A DNA stretch of 64,000 nt from Sphagnum compactum (lineage: Eukaryota > Bryophyta > Sphagnopsida > Sphagnales): the NCBI GenBank assembly GCA_965153455.1, contig OZ234495.1, positions 1,488,001-1,552,000 of the forward strand, written 5' to 3'. Both the position numbers and the translations under genes were made by a program. Positions 1 through 12,149 of this stretch are shown here, in pieces (position 1 is the stretch's first letter; each line of letters begins with the position of its first letter). The notes under the pieces are model-generated. The model ran no database searches. It had not been told where the DNA came from and was given only the letters and a program-made list of their open reading frames with translations.

Positions 1-893
1 CATGGTTCGCTGGTGAGTGCTGGTTCACTTGGTCTGAAGAAATAGCTGATTGATTCCCAACACAGAAATCTGCAAGAAAGAAGAAGCTAGGTAATAAGCT
101 TAGAGCATAATTTTCAAAAGACCCGAAAAAACATCAACAGTGCAGCAATAAAAGTGTGTTAATTTCAATTCATTTCTTGTACCACAACCCTTCGTGTAGT
201 ATATATGAGCTACTAGTAGCAACAACAACTAAAGCTACTGCAACTGTCGTATCAAGCAATTCTCTTGTTTTAGTTTCATTCAGCACTCTCAAGTTGGCTT
301 GAAACTTTTTCCTGTCTTCCTTAAATTTTCTTTTTGCTCAATATCCTTCATACCCCTTTAAGGTTTTCTCAAAAAAACATTTCTCTTTTCATTTCTTCAT
401 ACTTTCATTTCTTGTATTTGTGAAAACAAATGATTAAATTCTGGATATAGTCACAAGTCGTGCTCGTCATGGATGCTGGGTGTTGGGTGCTTTGCAGTTT
501 GGTTGCTATGAGATTTTAAACAATTTTTTGTGGGTCCCGGAGAAAATTCTAGAGTTAGCGACTTGCAGCTATCCAATTTTAGACAACGAGCTTCTGTACA
601 TTGTGTTAGTCATGGATGTTGAGTTGCTTTCGATTTTGCATGCTGTGAGATTTGTACAATTGCTTGTGCGAAATATTCTAGGGCTAGGAGGATTGTAGCT
701 TGAGTTGACAAGCCAATTTAAATGTTTGGCAAAATTTTCTGTTATTTTGTATACCCGTAGTTTCTGTCGATTTTTAGCACAATTTTGTGTTTTTGGAACA
801 CTTTCTTCTTCAGCAAGCCGAGTTGCCTTGTGCGAGCTGATAGCGCAAACAACTCCGAACTTCGAAGCAGCAGCAGCAGCAGCAGCGAGGCTC
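1..893 (+). other. Upstream/leader region of the HMA-domain gene
   Basis: No convincing coding exon is seen here. The stretch is T-rich with short open frames lacking family resemblance. It ends in a short run of CAG/AGC triplets (about 867-886) directly before the proposed start codon at 894. It is probably promoter plus 5' leader; no TATA box is claimed. Confidence 0.4.
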
Positions 894-2849
894 ATGGACT
901 ACACGTCGATGGAAGATGTACGTGATGCAGCACCAGCAGCACTGATATCATTGTCTGCAACTTTTGTGTGTTTTTGTTTTCTGTGTGCTGTGAATTTCCA
1001 TATGTGTGGTTGTTGTGGGATTCGAACTGTTTTCTAATTTCTTTTGTGGTAGTGATCTGGGCATTGTGAAGTTGAAGAAGATCTCTTGAATTGCTGCTCG
1101 TGGCTCTCAAGTCCATATACTTTAGAGCTTTGGGATATGAATCACGATCATGCTTTGGTCAAGTCATACAATACAATTTCGTGTTTTGTGGTCTTGATAT
1201 CGGAATTGAGAAGTTGAAGCAAATCTTAGAATCGCTGCTGGTGGCTTGCAAGTGCATCTTTCGAGCTTTGGTAGCTGTTATGATTTTCTCTGAAAACCAG
1301 TTGATATTTTTTTTGCGTGTGCAGTGGTTCTATGGACCTCCCGAGCCCGTATGGATACGACCCAGTTACTACTACCCTCCATTACCTCCGCTGCCTTCTG
1401 TGCCGGAGTCGAGCAGAGTGTATGTGAAGGAAGGTGAACCTCCGCAGACTTACTACCGAGTGTACCCCAAGGTTCAAACAGTTGTCGATCGACCTCCGCA
1501 ACACACACCGCCCGAGGAGTCTCGAGCTCGAGTCGTGGAAGGCGGAGGACCTCCTGTCGTTGTTAAGGAGCTCGTGAAGACGCCACCTGCGATTTCTTTT
1601 AAGAATCTAGTAGGTTTCTTCTTCTCCCTCGGGCTCTCTGCGTATGAAGAGAAACCGCCCCTACTCTGGCTACTGGTTTTGTTGTTTTGCTTTCTGGTGC
1701 ATCATCTCTGAGTCTGCGTCTGTCTCTCTCTCCTGCGCTTGATTTCCCTTTTTTTTTTTGGAACCGGATTTGGTTCAAATCATTCCTCTGCAGCTTGCAA
1801 GTTTGAGAAAAAAATTCACGAGTTGTCCAGATCATATAATCTCAGCTTGTAGTAAAATCAAATCCTTACGAGAAGAAGGTAGAGAGACTCGCGTAGAGAG
1901 ATTCAGAAAGAAAAAAATGAAAATTGTCTCCTTCTTCTTCTTCTTCTTCTTCTTCTAATACTCAACTCGATTGTTTTTCACAGCCCATCGAGTTGAGAGT
2001 GCCCATGTGTTGTGAGAAATGCGTGAAGAAGGTGACTGAAAAGCTTCTTGACTTATCAGGTAGAAAACCATTTCACATGTTGCTTCTCAGAGTGATGACG
2101 CTATTGCAGGATCTTGTGATCATTGGACATCTGCAGAGGACATGGGAATTTAGAATAACTGTCTAGATCAATAAATCCTAAATGAATTACTCAATCTTCA
2201 CCTTCTCTAACGATTGTTGAATCTAGTTGACTCGAGGTTGTTCAAGACTCCTTGCGCAGCGGATTGGCTATAGACTGATCTATTTGTGAATGAAGCTTAG
2301 CTTTAGCACCACAGCTCCATGCTTGCTCATGGCTAATCGGTGTTTTCCTGCTCGATTGATGTATGGCTTGTGTAATTACTAGGTGTGGAAGGAGTGATGA
2401 CAGATCAATATAATCAGAAAGTGATTGTCACCGGCACTGTGGATCCTTCGAAAGTTTTGAACCGCGTGAAGGACGTCAAGAAACAGTCCGTCTTCTGGGA
2501 TCAAACTGTGGACTATAGCCTGGCATATCTGAAGAAGAAAAAAGATAAGGAAATGGCAATGATCCAAGCTAAGAAGCAGGCAGATTCGGCGGCTGCTGCA
2601 GCAGCAAAGGACAACAGTTCAGAGCCAGTGATCAAATCTGCAGAAACTGCGAAGGGACCAGACAATAGTGTGACGACTGTGCTTTATCCTGAGTATGGTA
2701 AATGGAGAACACCTTATGAGATCCGCCGAGACAGTAAGGGTCCCAATGTGCAAGTGATTCTTCCGGGGCCTGATGACATACGTAGAGGCAGGTACTACCA
2801 ATCTGATCAAGCTCCTTGGGTTTATCCCCCGACGTATCCGATTCCTTAA
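894..2849 (+). CDS. Heavy-metal-associated (HMA) domain protein, four exons
   Basis: Proposed exons are 894-917, 1325-1609, 1984-2059 and 2383-2849 (TAA stop), all at GT-AG junctions with matching phases, giving about 283 residues. The N-terminal 100 residues are rich in Pro and Tyr (for example WFYGPPEPVW). An HMA fold follows from about residue 104, with the metal-binding motif MCCEKC (Met-x-Cys-x-x-Cys) and the strand GVEGVMTDQYNQKVIVTG typical of ferredoxin-like metallochaperone domains. The protein ends in YPIP and has no C-terminal CaaX box, so it is an HPP-type rather than an isoprenylated HIPP-type protein. Known members bind soft metals such as copper, zinc or cadmium in the cytosol or nucleus; the actual metal is not visible. 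The last two exons are secure. The 8-codon first exon is the weakest part. Confidence 0.75.
1930..1956 (+). repeat. (TTC)n microsatellite in HMA intron 2
   Basis: Nine or so TTC triplets lie about 30 bp before the exon 3 acceptor at 1984. The run contributes to the pyrimidine-rich tract of that intron. In one frame it reads as poly-Ser, which is an artefact of the repeat. Confidence 0.85.
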
Positions 2850-2939
2850 GGGTTCCAGGAGTTCTCGTAGGTTTGTCAAAACCGACGTGACATGTCAAAT
2901 TTACTTAGGTTATCACTGAGAACGTGTCGCACGCCTCGG

Positions 2940-2990
2940 TTATTCCGTCAGACCTGACGCCGCGCATCGGTTAGTCCGTCAGACCTGACG
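2940..2990. repeat. Pair of perfect 14-bp palindromes in a 31-bp direct repeat
   Basis: The palindrome CGTCAGACCTGACG occurs at 2946-2959 and again at 2977-2990, each within a longer direct repeat (CGGTTATTCCG.. and CGGTTAGTCCG..). The pair lies 90-140 bp downstream of the HMA stop codon, so it would fall in the 3' UTR or the flank. Confidence 0.8.
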
Positions 2991-4565
2991 GCGTGACAAA
3001 CGATTGCACCACTAGCGGGATGAGCATCGCAATTGCAAGCAGAGTACGAATCATACAACTCGCATGTCGGGAAGTATAAGCATCGAGCAATTTTTGGCAT
3101 GTGAATCTGCATTTTGTTTTTGCACAAATCTGTCCACTTTTCAAACAGACTTTCTGGCATTCTTTGCATCTGAATCTGCATTTGTTTTTAGCACCACTTT
3201 GTCAAATTTCAAAGAGACTTTATAGCTACGAAGAAAAGTCTCATATATCAATTCTTGTCCAAAAACAACTACAGACTCTGGAGAACAATTTCTTTACTTT
3301 TTTTTCGTGCACACAGATGTCTAATGTCAGCAATCTACACAAAAGTGAAAGAGAGCTTGTTTGAGCAATCTGCAATGAAATTGAATTTTTCTTTCAGCAA
3401 TATCTGCGTAATAGCATTGATTCAGTTGACAATAGCTACCCCAACTTTGTTACTTGGGAATAATTACAAGCAATCTTGAAGCAAGTAAACATGGGAACAG
3501 AAATGAAACATTTTCTCAACTAAGCATTGTGTCGGGAAGGAAAATGTATTGAAATTTTCATTCAGTGAATGAAAATAATCAGTAACCTCCTTCGCGAAAT
3601 TGTGATTATATTTGCTCCTTCATCAGCTTGTACACTGTATATGGTTTTGAGATCAATCTCCAAAAGTGACTAAATTCCCTCCAAAAGTCACAAGTTTAGA
3701 AAATCATATGAGACCAAATATAGGGTCTCATTTATGTTTGTGAATGGTTCAAAAAAAAAGTTGTTGATTTAAGTGAACGGATTTATTTCACTTAGACTTT
3801 ATGATTGACATACCTGGTATTATTTTGACTTAAGTATTAGATTTTTATGAGTAAGAATAAGATAGGCTAAGTTTTCATACATAATTTAGGTTGAAGGTTC
3901 TATGGAGGTTAGGCACAAATAATGCTACACCCTTGAAGATTTTTTTTCCCTTCTCCTGAAGACACTTCTATCAAAGGATTAAGAGTTTAAGATGTATTAT
4001 TTTGGAGGTGTATACATTTTGATATCCGTATAGAACTTGATAATGCACATATAAAATATCTATCTTACAATTCCTTGTAATGGAGTTTTGCTAAAATTCA
4101 TTTTGCCCAGTGGGGTGAACTGTGATAAATAGGGCCAAAGCTAACCAACACTACTGAGTCCTGAAATATGTTCCATTGGAGGAGTTTTATGACTTGGTTT
4201 GTGTGCCAACTCTAACTATTAGAGTTGTAGAAATGTCTTCTCCACTTTCAAGAAAAATTTATGAGACCTTACAACAACAACAACAACAACTATGACCTTT
4301 CTAATAGGCATCCTCTCCTAATAAAGTATGAAATAGGTCACTTAACAAGTACTCCCTAATCATAATGTTCTCTCTCTAGAACCAGACATTTTGAGAATTC
4401 AGGTTCAAATTCCAGAATTGTTAATCCTGGCCATTTGGCTTAAAAGAGTTCCTTTCTAGTTTGCATGCTTGGGAAATTTTGTTGTTTTGAGCACCCTGAT
4501 AAACTATTCAACACCTGAGTGTTTGAAGCACTGGCACCACTCTGATGTATCAAAACTTGTCCCTG
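2991..4565. other. Intergenic stretch, nothing recognised
   Basis: AT-rich with only short open frames and no family resemblance. A (CAA)n run lies near 4272-4290. Confidence 0.5.
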
Positions 4566-4930
4566 GTGCAAAATGTACATTTCAGGTTTAAATTGAACTA
4601 TCAAAATCATTTTAATCAAAAGGCTAGGTTCTAGATTGTGCTATGATGTACAGATTACATGATTGACATGTATGTAGATTTCAGGTTTAAATTGAACAAT
4701 CAAAATCATTTTGATCAAAAGGCAAACCGATTGTTCCTAATTTTATCAGCACCAATAATTTTCTCTGTTCAAAAAAGTGTGTATGTTAGATTCTAGATTG
4801 TGCTATGTAGTAGCTTACATGATTGGCACATTTCTACATTTAAGCTTTAAATTGAACAATCAAATTTGGATTATTTGAAAGGGCAAACTGATCATTCCTA
4901 ATTTCTCCAAGCACTGTAACCATGACAATC
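4566..4930. repeat. Imperfect tandem repeat, three copies
   Basis: A block beginning TTTAAATTGAAC(A/T)ATCAAA appears near 4588, 4685 and 4846. Copies are joined by the shared text TCTAGATTGTGCTATG (4630 and 4791), followed by an ACATGATTG motif. Unit length is uneven (about 100 to 160 bp), so this is an old, diverged tandem duplication. Confidence 0.6.
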
Positions 4931-5573
4931 AGCTCCCAACAGTGCCTATAATTTTCTTTGTTCTTTACACGAAGACATGAGGAAGAAGTATCTGAAGGAT
5001 TTCGGAGATCAAACTGGTGAACATATGTCTCAGCTGCTTCATATAAGGTGCCCATCAGTTTAATCTTCCTAGGAATGCATAAACTCATTGATTTGGTGTC
5101 TTAGTGTGTTGACCAAATTGTTTAGTAAACCTAAGGACAGCAATGAAAACTGGGGATTCGCTGTTTCAAAATAACTTTGCAAACTATTATTGGCATTCTA
5201 GATTTTCATCCCTATTGAACATCTCCAAGCAGAAAACAAATTTGAGAGATGACCCAAATCTAAGTCTAAAGAGAACCAAGGAGAGGTTTAAAGTCACATG
5301 CATGTTTTCAAAGACATTCACCACCTATTAATCAACTACCATAACATCCTCACTAACTTTATCAGCTCCTGGCAGTGGGTGGAGGTCAATGTCATACATT
5401 TCACCAAACATACTGGGGTTAGATTCTATGACAGGAGAGAGGAACACCAAAAAAAAAGAGATGAAAAGATGTCAACAGAGAATGAGTACCTGAGGTTTAG
5501 CTTTCTTGTAATTCTTCTATAAACCTAAGCTCTTATCCTTCTGCTGTGCTTTCTGCCTGATCATCTTGGAAGA
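4931..5573. other. Intergenic stretch, nothing recognised
   Basis: No coding potential that resembles a known family and no clear repeat. It lies directly behind the 3' end of the minus-strand formin relic. Confidence 0.4.
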
Positions 5574-8500
5574 TCATGGGTTTGCATTGATCACATCTTC
5601 ACAGGCTTGCTCAAGCATTGATAGAAATAGAGACTAACTTTCCTCACCTCCTCCATGACATGACCCTTCTCTGCCTGTGCAGCTCTTACATTCACCTCTG
5701 CTTGCTTTGCAAAGGCCTCCATCAAGTCCTGAAATCTATCTTCAGAGAGGTCAATTCTTGCTGTCTTTTTAGAGGCCTGTTGATCAGAACCTGCGGGCAT
5801 ACCACCTGGTGCATACAGACCCTTGCACAATTGTGTCTGGATCCGTTGTAATCCATTTACTAACTTCATCACAGAAAGCTTCAAAGCAGTTGCATCCAAC
5901 CCGCCAGTGATTCTCACATTTGATAGCTCCATTGTCAGTCTTATAATGACTCCCATTCCCATTTTCTTAGACCTGTCACCTCTATTGGCTTCTCAGTCCT
6001 CTTTGCAGCACTCTCCAGTGTGGCAGGTTCAAGCTGGTTTCTGGCAATTCCACTGGACTCTTCATGTTCCGTTGCTGGTCTTCATCTGCTGCCCAACACA
6101 CTTATCAACTCCCATGATTTTGGGCACATTGCCTGTCATCCTGCTCTTGTTATCATCTGCTTCAGAAGGTGATGGGATGTCCATGCTATTACATTGGAGA
6201 GGATTTTCTGTTTGAGCAGCACAAGCTGCCCCAGATTTCATGATCTCCTGGATCACAAAATGGAGGTGGTTTTCCCATCAGTGCCCTTTGCATCCACCAG
6301 TCTCAACAATGTGTCCAATATGAAGGCCTGAGCATCACCCTGAAAGGTCCCCATGTTCAGATGATCTCCTGTCTTCAGCACAGCTTCTAGAAGCTTCTGG
6401 AAGGTTCAGCTCCCCTTCAGCTCCTTGCAAGCCACCTGTTCAGATATTTATTGAAAAATGAGCAACTATTTTGTTTCTATCAATGTGTAGCATGCAAATG
6501 TTGACAGCAACAACACCTTCATAGACCAATACTTGTCAATCAACACAAGACAGTTGAGTGGATGCAGGGTCAGGAAGCAATGTACATCCAATGCCACAAT
6601 TGACTCCTGAACTCGATGAAGCTTCTGGTTGTATTGTGCTCAGTACAGAATGGCATGAAGGTGGGACAATACATTTAGCACCTCCAAGACTGCAAACAAA
6701 AATTGGTCTGCAGGACCAAGATTTGAAGGATTGCCTTGGTAATTCTGAAACCACCTCTTCTAATCATCAGATGGAGTTAGCCAATTTCACCAATGTCTCC
6801 AGGGTCTCCATATCTAGGCCATCACCCAAAGAATTATCACCAAAAAACTTAGAACCTTAAACACACTCCAACAACTTGCTCAAGTCATTCCAGACCATTG
6901 GCTCATTAGGCAGAGCATTCACTTTGTCCCAGTGAAGTGTTCTCAGCTTGGCAGATGGCATTGGTGGTAGTGCTTCCTCCTTTCCCATACTTGAATGCTA
7001 GTCAGTTGATAGAGCAGTACTGACTGGCTTCATTGTAGATGGTGGTTCTGAGGCACCCTATTTCAAATTCAGTCCTTCAACAGGTCAAGGTGGAGCAGGA
7101 GGAGGGGGAGGAACTCTACCTTTTGGAGGTGGTGGTGGAGCAGGTCAACGAATAGCACCTTGTGGAGGGGGTGGGGATAGTATTGGATGGGATGATGCTA
7201 CTTGAGGACTCAGAGGTGGCGGTGGTGGAGGGGTCAATGGTCCTTGAGAACCTTGAGGTGGCAGGGGAGGTGGACTTGAAGAGGTTTAAAAGGTGATTGA
7301 GGGGGAGAAGTTTTCCCTCCTCTAAAAGGAACTGGAGGAGGGGGAGGTGGTGGAGAATTTGGAATTATAGTTTCAGACCCTCTGGTCTTGGGGATAGAAA
7401 AATGCTCAAGGGTGAAGAATCTGCAGAGTATTGACATGGATCTGGAGTAGGCAACTCACATGGCCATGAAGCTTCAGGGGCTACAGCAGCAGGCAGGGTG
7501 GCAAATTTAGGAGCAGGAGGAAAAGGAGGTGGGCCTGGAAAAGGAGCAACAAAGCTTGACTTAACTGGAGCCTCTTGCTGCTTAGGTTGAGAACTCTGCT
7601 GTCATGGGAATCTCATTTGAAGAGGACCAATAGCTTCAAACTGTCTATATTGAGCTGCATCCAGAAGTTTTCTAGGTTGTTAGGAAGGCAGGTTCTGCAC
7701 ATCATTTGGGTCCTGAGGAACTGAAGAAATGTTCGAAGGCAATGGAAGAACAGAAGTTGTGACAAACTTGCTTCGGAGATGAGCTATTCTGAAGCTTTTA
7801 GTCAGGCAGAGTGGTGGGGACAAATCCTCTTTGCTTTGAGGAAGAATTTGGTACTGTGAAGAGGCTTGAAAGACTATTTTCAACATCTGATTCTGCAAAA
7901 CCCTCTAATGGCTCATCCCCTGGATCCAGACCCTTTTTTTATTCTAGGAGGGCATGATCGCATGCCTGAACAACCAAATCTGTCTGCAACCACTTCAAGT
8001 TTTCTCAATGAAATGTCTTCCCAATTCACTAGGAAATCCTTCTGTCACAGCATCCTCTGAGATTGCTATGTTTTCCTTGTATTGTGCTGTGCATTGACCA
8101 TATCTTCCTCCAGTTGGCAAGCCTTCGTCAGGATGTGTCCTCTTTGTGGTTTGTGAGATGAACCATGACAGGAATGGAACTTTTGCAATCTTATTGCCTT
8201 GCTGATCATCTGTATTTGAGCCATCCAAGGGAGCTCCTTCCATTTTTGTTGTGAAGACAAAGGACTTGGACTTGGATGCAAACAGTGCTTCTCACCATGC
8301 CAACTCTGCTGATGCCTCAACTTGCAGTACAGAAAAAGGGCCACATCCATGATGATTAATAAGACAACCACACTTGCTAGAACCACAATGACTGCGACAA
8401 TTGTTGGGCCTGGATGTCTGAAACTTAATTGTCCAACATGAGAATCCAGCAGTTCCAGAGAGTTGAACAATAGACATTTGAAGGTGCATTCCTGATCAAG

Positions 8501-8587
8501 AAACTGGTTAAGGGGGAGGATAACCTTAGCACAGAGGAAGAGAAAGAAGAAGCCCATAACAATCACAAATAGCTGGATACTACACAA
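5574..8587 (-). pseudogene. Class I formin pseudogene (unprocessed)
   Basis: The order on the minus strand is that of plant class I formins: a hydrophobic N-terminus (from 8587), a membrane helix (TIVAVIVVLASVVVLLII), a Pro-rich FH1 segment (about 7560-7080), then FH2 pieces. FH2 landmarks are KLRTLHWDKV (about 6950), LYxAQYNQKLHRVQESI (about 6640), [16 protein letters not shown] (about 6390), [18 protein letters not shown] (about 6290), LTMELSNVR (about 5935) and the terminal LEQACEDVINANP followed by a stop at 5576-5574. Breaks include two nonsense codons where Arg CGA would be expected (TGA at 6642-6640 and 6408-6406), a TAA at 6859-6857, a frameshift in GKTT..HFVIQEI near 6265, frame changes in the N-terminal half, and loss of about 25 residues near 5620. 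A GT-AG intron (6585-6436) survives, so this is not a retrocopy. Functional relatives nucleate actin at the plasma membrane. Confidence 0.85.
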
Positions 8588-9758
8588 ATGAGTAGTCCAG
8601 TTGTGTGCCTTGGTTCTACTACACCAACTGGAGAATTAGGATCATAGTATCATTGCCTTTGCAGAAATTCATGAAACTAGTGTGGAAGATGGCAGATAGG
8701 AAGGCTTCTTTGTTACTTCTCTGCATCCCTCCTTCCTCTGTGCAGTAGGCATAGCCTGCAAAGCCGCAAATAACCCTAATTATGAGAAATTGTATGTAAC
8801 ACAGCATTCACAACGACAATAAAATCTTCCAGAACTCTCAGTCTATTAGCGAAACCAACCCTCAAAACTTTGATGCAAAGATCTGCAAACAAGAAGTTCA
8901 CAACAACAGCAAATTATGATTCAGCTGTGCAGGGAAAGCTGCCGCAATGTTGTTCATCAATGTGTATGCAATAAGACAATCCTTTTGTACCTCCAATCTA
9001 AATCTCAAGCAACCTCTTCAAACACTAAGAAAAAGCAAAGAGAAGAAGAATCTAGCATGCGAGATCGCAAACCTCAAAACGTTTTGTCGCGTGCTTGATC
9101 TCCTTGCAGAGCAAAAGTAGCTTGTTGAAGTTCCACTATTCTTCCATCTCCTGAATCTCCATCCTCGTTGCATCACTAGTACAATTGCGTGGTGCACGAA
9201 TTCCTGCTGCAGACATATTGGGAGAACATACGATGCTTGCGAAGGGGCAGAGTAACTCCCTTCCTCTACACAAGGTCCTTCCCATGCCCACACGGAAAAG
9301 AAGTCGTTTTCTCGGTGCTTCCAGAGTGAGCCGGTATCCATCAGCTCTCTCTCTCTATCAACTTTTGTTTCTGTTTCTCCATTCAGAGGAGAACACTTAA
9401 ACTTGTAATACGCTGTTTCTTCTCATCAGTCCATTTCTATTGTGTTCTTTTTCAGAAGGGCATCGATCGATCGTTTACGATCTCTGTCTTCGTCAATGCC
9501 AACAAGGTCAAGCTTTGTTTTGATATCACCAATCGTCACCTTCCACGTAAGCGTGTAGCAACAAGTGTAGCGGAATCACTTAAAAGGTGTCGTCTTCAGT
9601 CAATACGCGTCGGGCACTTTTGCACTCGCTCTCATTGGCTCCACCCAATGCAAGACAAATGGCATTGTAAGCGGCGACGTTGGGAGTTGTAAATTCGAGA
9701 CAAATGGCAGCACTTTTTGTGGGGTCAAGATCGGTCACACATACCCTGTGACCGAACG
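8588..9758. other. Intergenic stretch upstream of the formin relic
   Basis: Mixed composition. Open frames on both strands (for example near 9018-9341) show no family similarity. This was probably once promoter and 5' UTR of the formin. Confidence 0.35.
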
Positions 9759-9899
9759 CCTGAAAGAAAATTTCTTATCTGGCGCCAAATTTTCTTATCA
9801 TCTGGTGCAAATTTTCTTATTTGGCACCAAATTTTCATCAGAAATCTTTTCACCAGATGATAAGGAAATGTGGTGCCAGATAAGAAAATTTCTTTCAGG
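9759..9899. repeat. 49-bp inverted repeat (foldback)
   Basis: Arms 9759-9807 and 9851-9899 pair with about 45 of 49 matches; both outer ends read CCTGAAAGAAA inward. The 43-bp loop contains further TTTTCTTATNTGG(C/T) units like those in the arms. This could be a small foldback element or a source of hairpin RNA. No protein is encoded. Confidence 0.8.
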
Positions 9900-10484
9900 A
9901 CTTATTAAGTCGAGACTGTAACACAGACCTCACAAAAAGCTCGCCAGAGAGCTCGATCGAGCTCCTGCTACAAGATTGAGGTTGAATCGTCGCAAAGTAC
10001 GCGAGAGAAAGCTCAGCTTTTGTGGTCTCCCCAAGTTTTTTCTGTGCGCAATGACCTGGAGACCGACAGCTAAGTAGGGACGTAACCTTGTGCTATCGAT
10101 CTACTCTCGAGAAGGAATCTCTTGATTCGAATCACTTCCAAAGTCTTGAATCCTGTGGAAAGACAAATAATCTTTTGTTAGTGACTCGTACTCTTCGCAT
10201 ATTGATCGATAGCTGCAGAGATGCACAGTGCTCGAACTTCCTTGTCAATTTGTCTGAATGGCACGATTGAGAACCTCTGTTATGCTGTGGTATTTTCTTC
10301 CAAATGGATGCGCCTGAATTTGGATTCTGCGGTAGTGCGTCTGTTCCAAAATCTACCGAAAGGAACTGCTAATTTGTGGGAAGAATCACAAGCATGCCAA
10401 CACATTCATGCGGTACTAGCTTCATTTTTTGGAACATTCAGTTCACCCAATTAACTTCAAGGTCCATTCCATGGAGTTCCATCC
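9900..10484. other. Intergenic stretch before the copia element
   Basis: No recognised gene. Short open frames at 10088-10454 have no family features. Confidence 0.35.
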
Positions 10485-10489
10485 ATGAG

Positions 10490-10712
10490 TGTTGCTAATA
10501 TTATAACGTGCCATATTTTATCCTAGGCAATAGGCACACAAGAAGCAAAGGAGTGGAATCCTTGTGGCTGGTTACATAATAAGCTATTAGTAAGATCAAG
10601 AGACATACCTTTTTCATAGAATACATATATAAGTGTTTGATATTTATCTCAGTATATTAAATGAAAGGTTACCTTCGTGGATACAATTCTTTTGCTCATG
10701 TAATTTTGAACA
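10490..10712 (+). repeat. 5' LTR of the copia element
   Basis: This 223-bp repeat matches the 3' LTR along its length, with shared blocks AATCCTTGTGG, GGTTACATAA, AAGATCAAGA and TGGATACAAT. It begins TG and ends CA. It is preceded by the target duplication ATGAG. Confidence 0.92.
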
Positions 10713-10725
10713 TGATACCAAAATC
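10713..10725 (+). other. Primer-binding-site relic
   Basis: TGATACCAAAATC directly abuts the 5' LTR. It resembles the initiator-Met tRNA primer site common in plant copia elements (TGGTATCAGAGC), with G-to-A type differences. It is inferred from position as much as from sequence. Confidence 0.5.
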
Positions 10726-11629
10726 ATTACATCATTCAGGTGACTCTTCAAGAAGGAAAAATGGGTTTTATCAAAGAAATCAATTTAATCAAAATGGAGT
10801 ATAAATGACAAAATGTTATGTTTGATGAAGTTAATTATTAAACATGGAACACTATCATAACAATGTTTTTTTAAAAGGAAGATTTGTGAATTGTCACAAA
10901 TGGAACTTCATTAACACCAATCACACCTTTTCACCAATCAACATGGGATTCAAAGGATCAAATAGCAAGGGCTTCTTATCTGGTTAGGATTGAGATTTGT
11001 TGAAGTATAATTACTTGAATAGATATGCCTTTTCATAGTCTATGGTTGTGTCTAAAACTCTTAATTACATTTAAATTGTTTTGACATTTAATTTAGTCTT
11101 CTTGCAATACAATAGAACTTTGTTTCTCATTCCATGTATGTTTGTAATCAGAACATGGTGTCAGAGTAAGGTTGAAATGGCATGTGGAATTGAGAAGAAC
11201 CAATGTTTTCTTCTTTGAATTTAAAAATTTAGTATGATTATTGTCAAAGACACAAAGAATCACAAAAACAAAGGATAAAGGAAAAGGTCTAAGTCTAATT
11301 TCCAAACAAACAAATAAAAAATGAAACAAGATTATGTGATTAAAAAACAAGAATGCAATAACTAAGAACAAAAACACGAGATGTGCAAAATCAATTTGAA
11401 AACAATTTTTATTATGCTAACATATTCAAACATGAAGATGAAATGAACATGACAAGACTATGGTGGAAGATCATGCTTAAAATTGATGTTGAAGAGACTG
11501 AAAGAAATGAAGGTCCCTACTTCTATTTATATCCCTTTGAGGACCTAGTTTAAGGAAGCTTCCAAGAAGACCTCTATGTGTGCATCAAGTAAGAAAACTT
11601 CTTGAAAACTTTCCTAATTTAGAGTAGAC

Positions 11630-11935
11630 TATGAGTTAACTGAAATTTTATTGAAAGTTAATTCGGACTTAACTATGAGTCAACTAAAAATAACTAGAGT
11701 TAACTAGGATTTAATTGGGAATTAACTTGAATTTAACTAAAAGTTAATTCGGATTTAATTAAAACTTAACTAGAACTTAACTAGAATTTAACTGATATTT
11801 AATTAAGAGTTAACTAAGAGTTAACTTGGACTTAACTTGGACGTAACTGAAAGTTAATTGGGACTTAACTCAGACTTAACTAAAAGTTAACTGGAATTTC
11901 ATTAAAATTTAACTAAAACTTAACTAGGAGTTATG
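11630..11935 (+). repeat. Minisatellite with 11-bp period
   Basis: About 27 degenerate units of the form RANTTAAYTNR follow each other, for example GAGTTAACTAG, GATTTAATTGG, GAATTAACTTG, AATTTAACTAA. The period stays at 11 bp for most of 300 bp while the variable positions drift. It lies in the untranslated leader or gag part of the copia element and encodes nothing. Confidence 0.85.
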
Positions 11936-12149
11936 GATGAACATTATGGATCAATTCCATCTATTGAAAGATGGTGTTTAATGTTCGCATTTGTCGTAAT
12001 TACTTTTACATTAAATGCATTTTCAAAGTCTTTCATTCCACTAAGTACCAATCACAATTATTCCATTTGGAATTGCAAAAATGGAAATATTGCTTGTGAG
12101 ACCAAATTTGTTTTCAATTGTTGATGGCATTAAAATTGATCCTAGTGGT

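Noticed and set aside
1924-1982. Poly-Ser N-terminus (MSPSSSSSSSS) for the HMA protein
   Set aside because: It is the TTC microsatellite in the intron; the acceptor CAG at 1981-1983 and the proline-rich exon before it give a better model.
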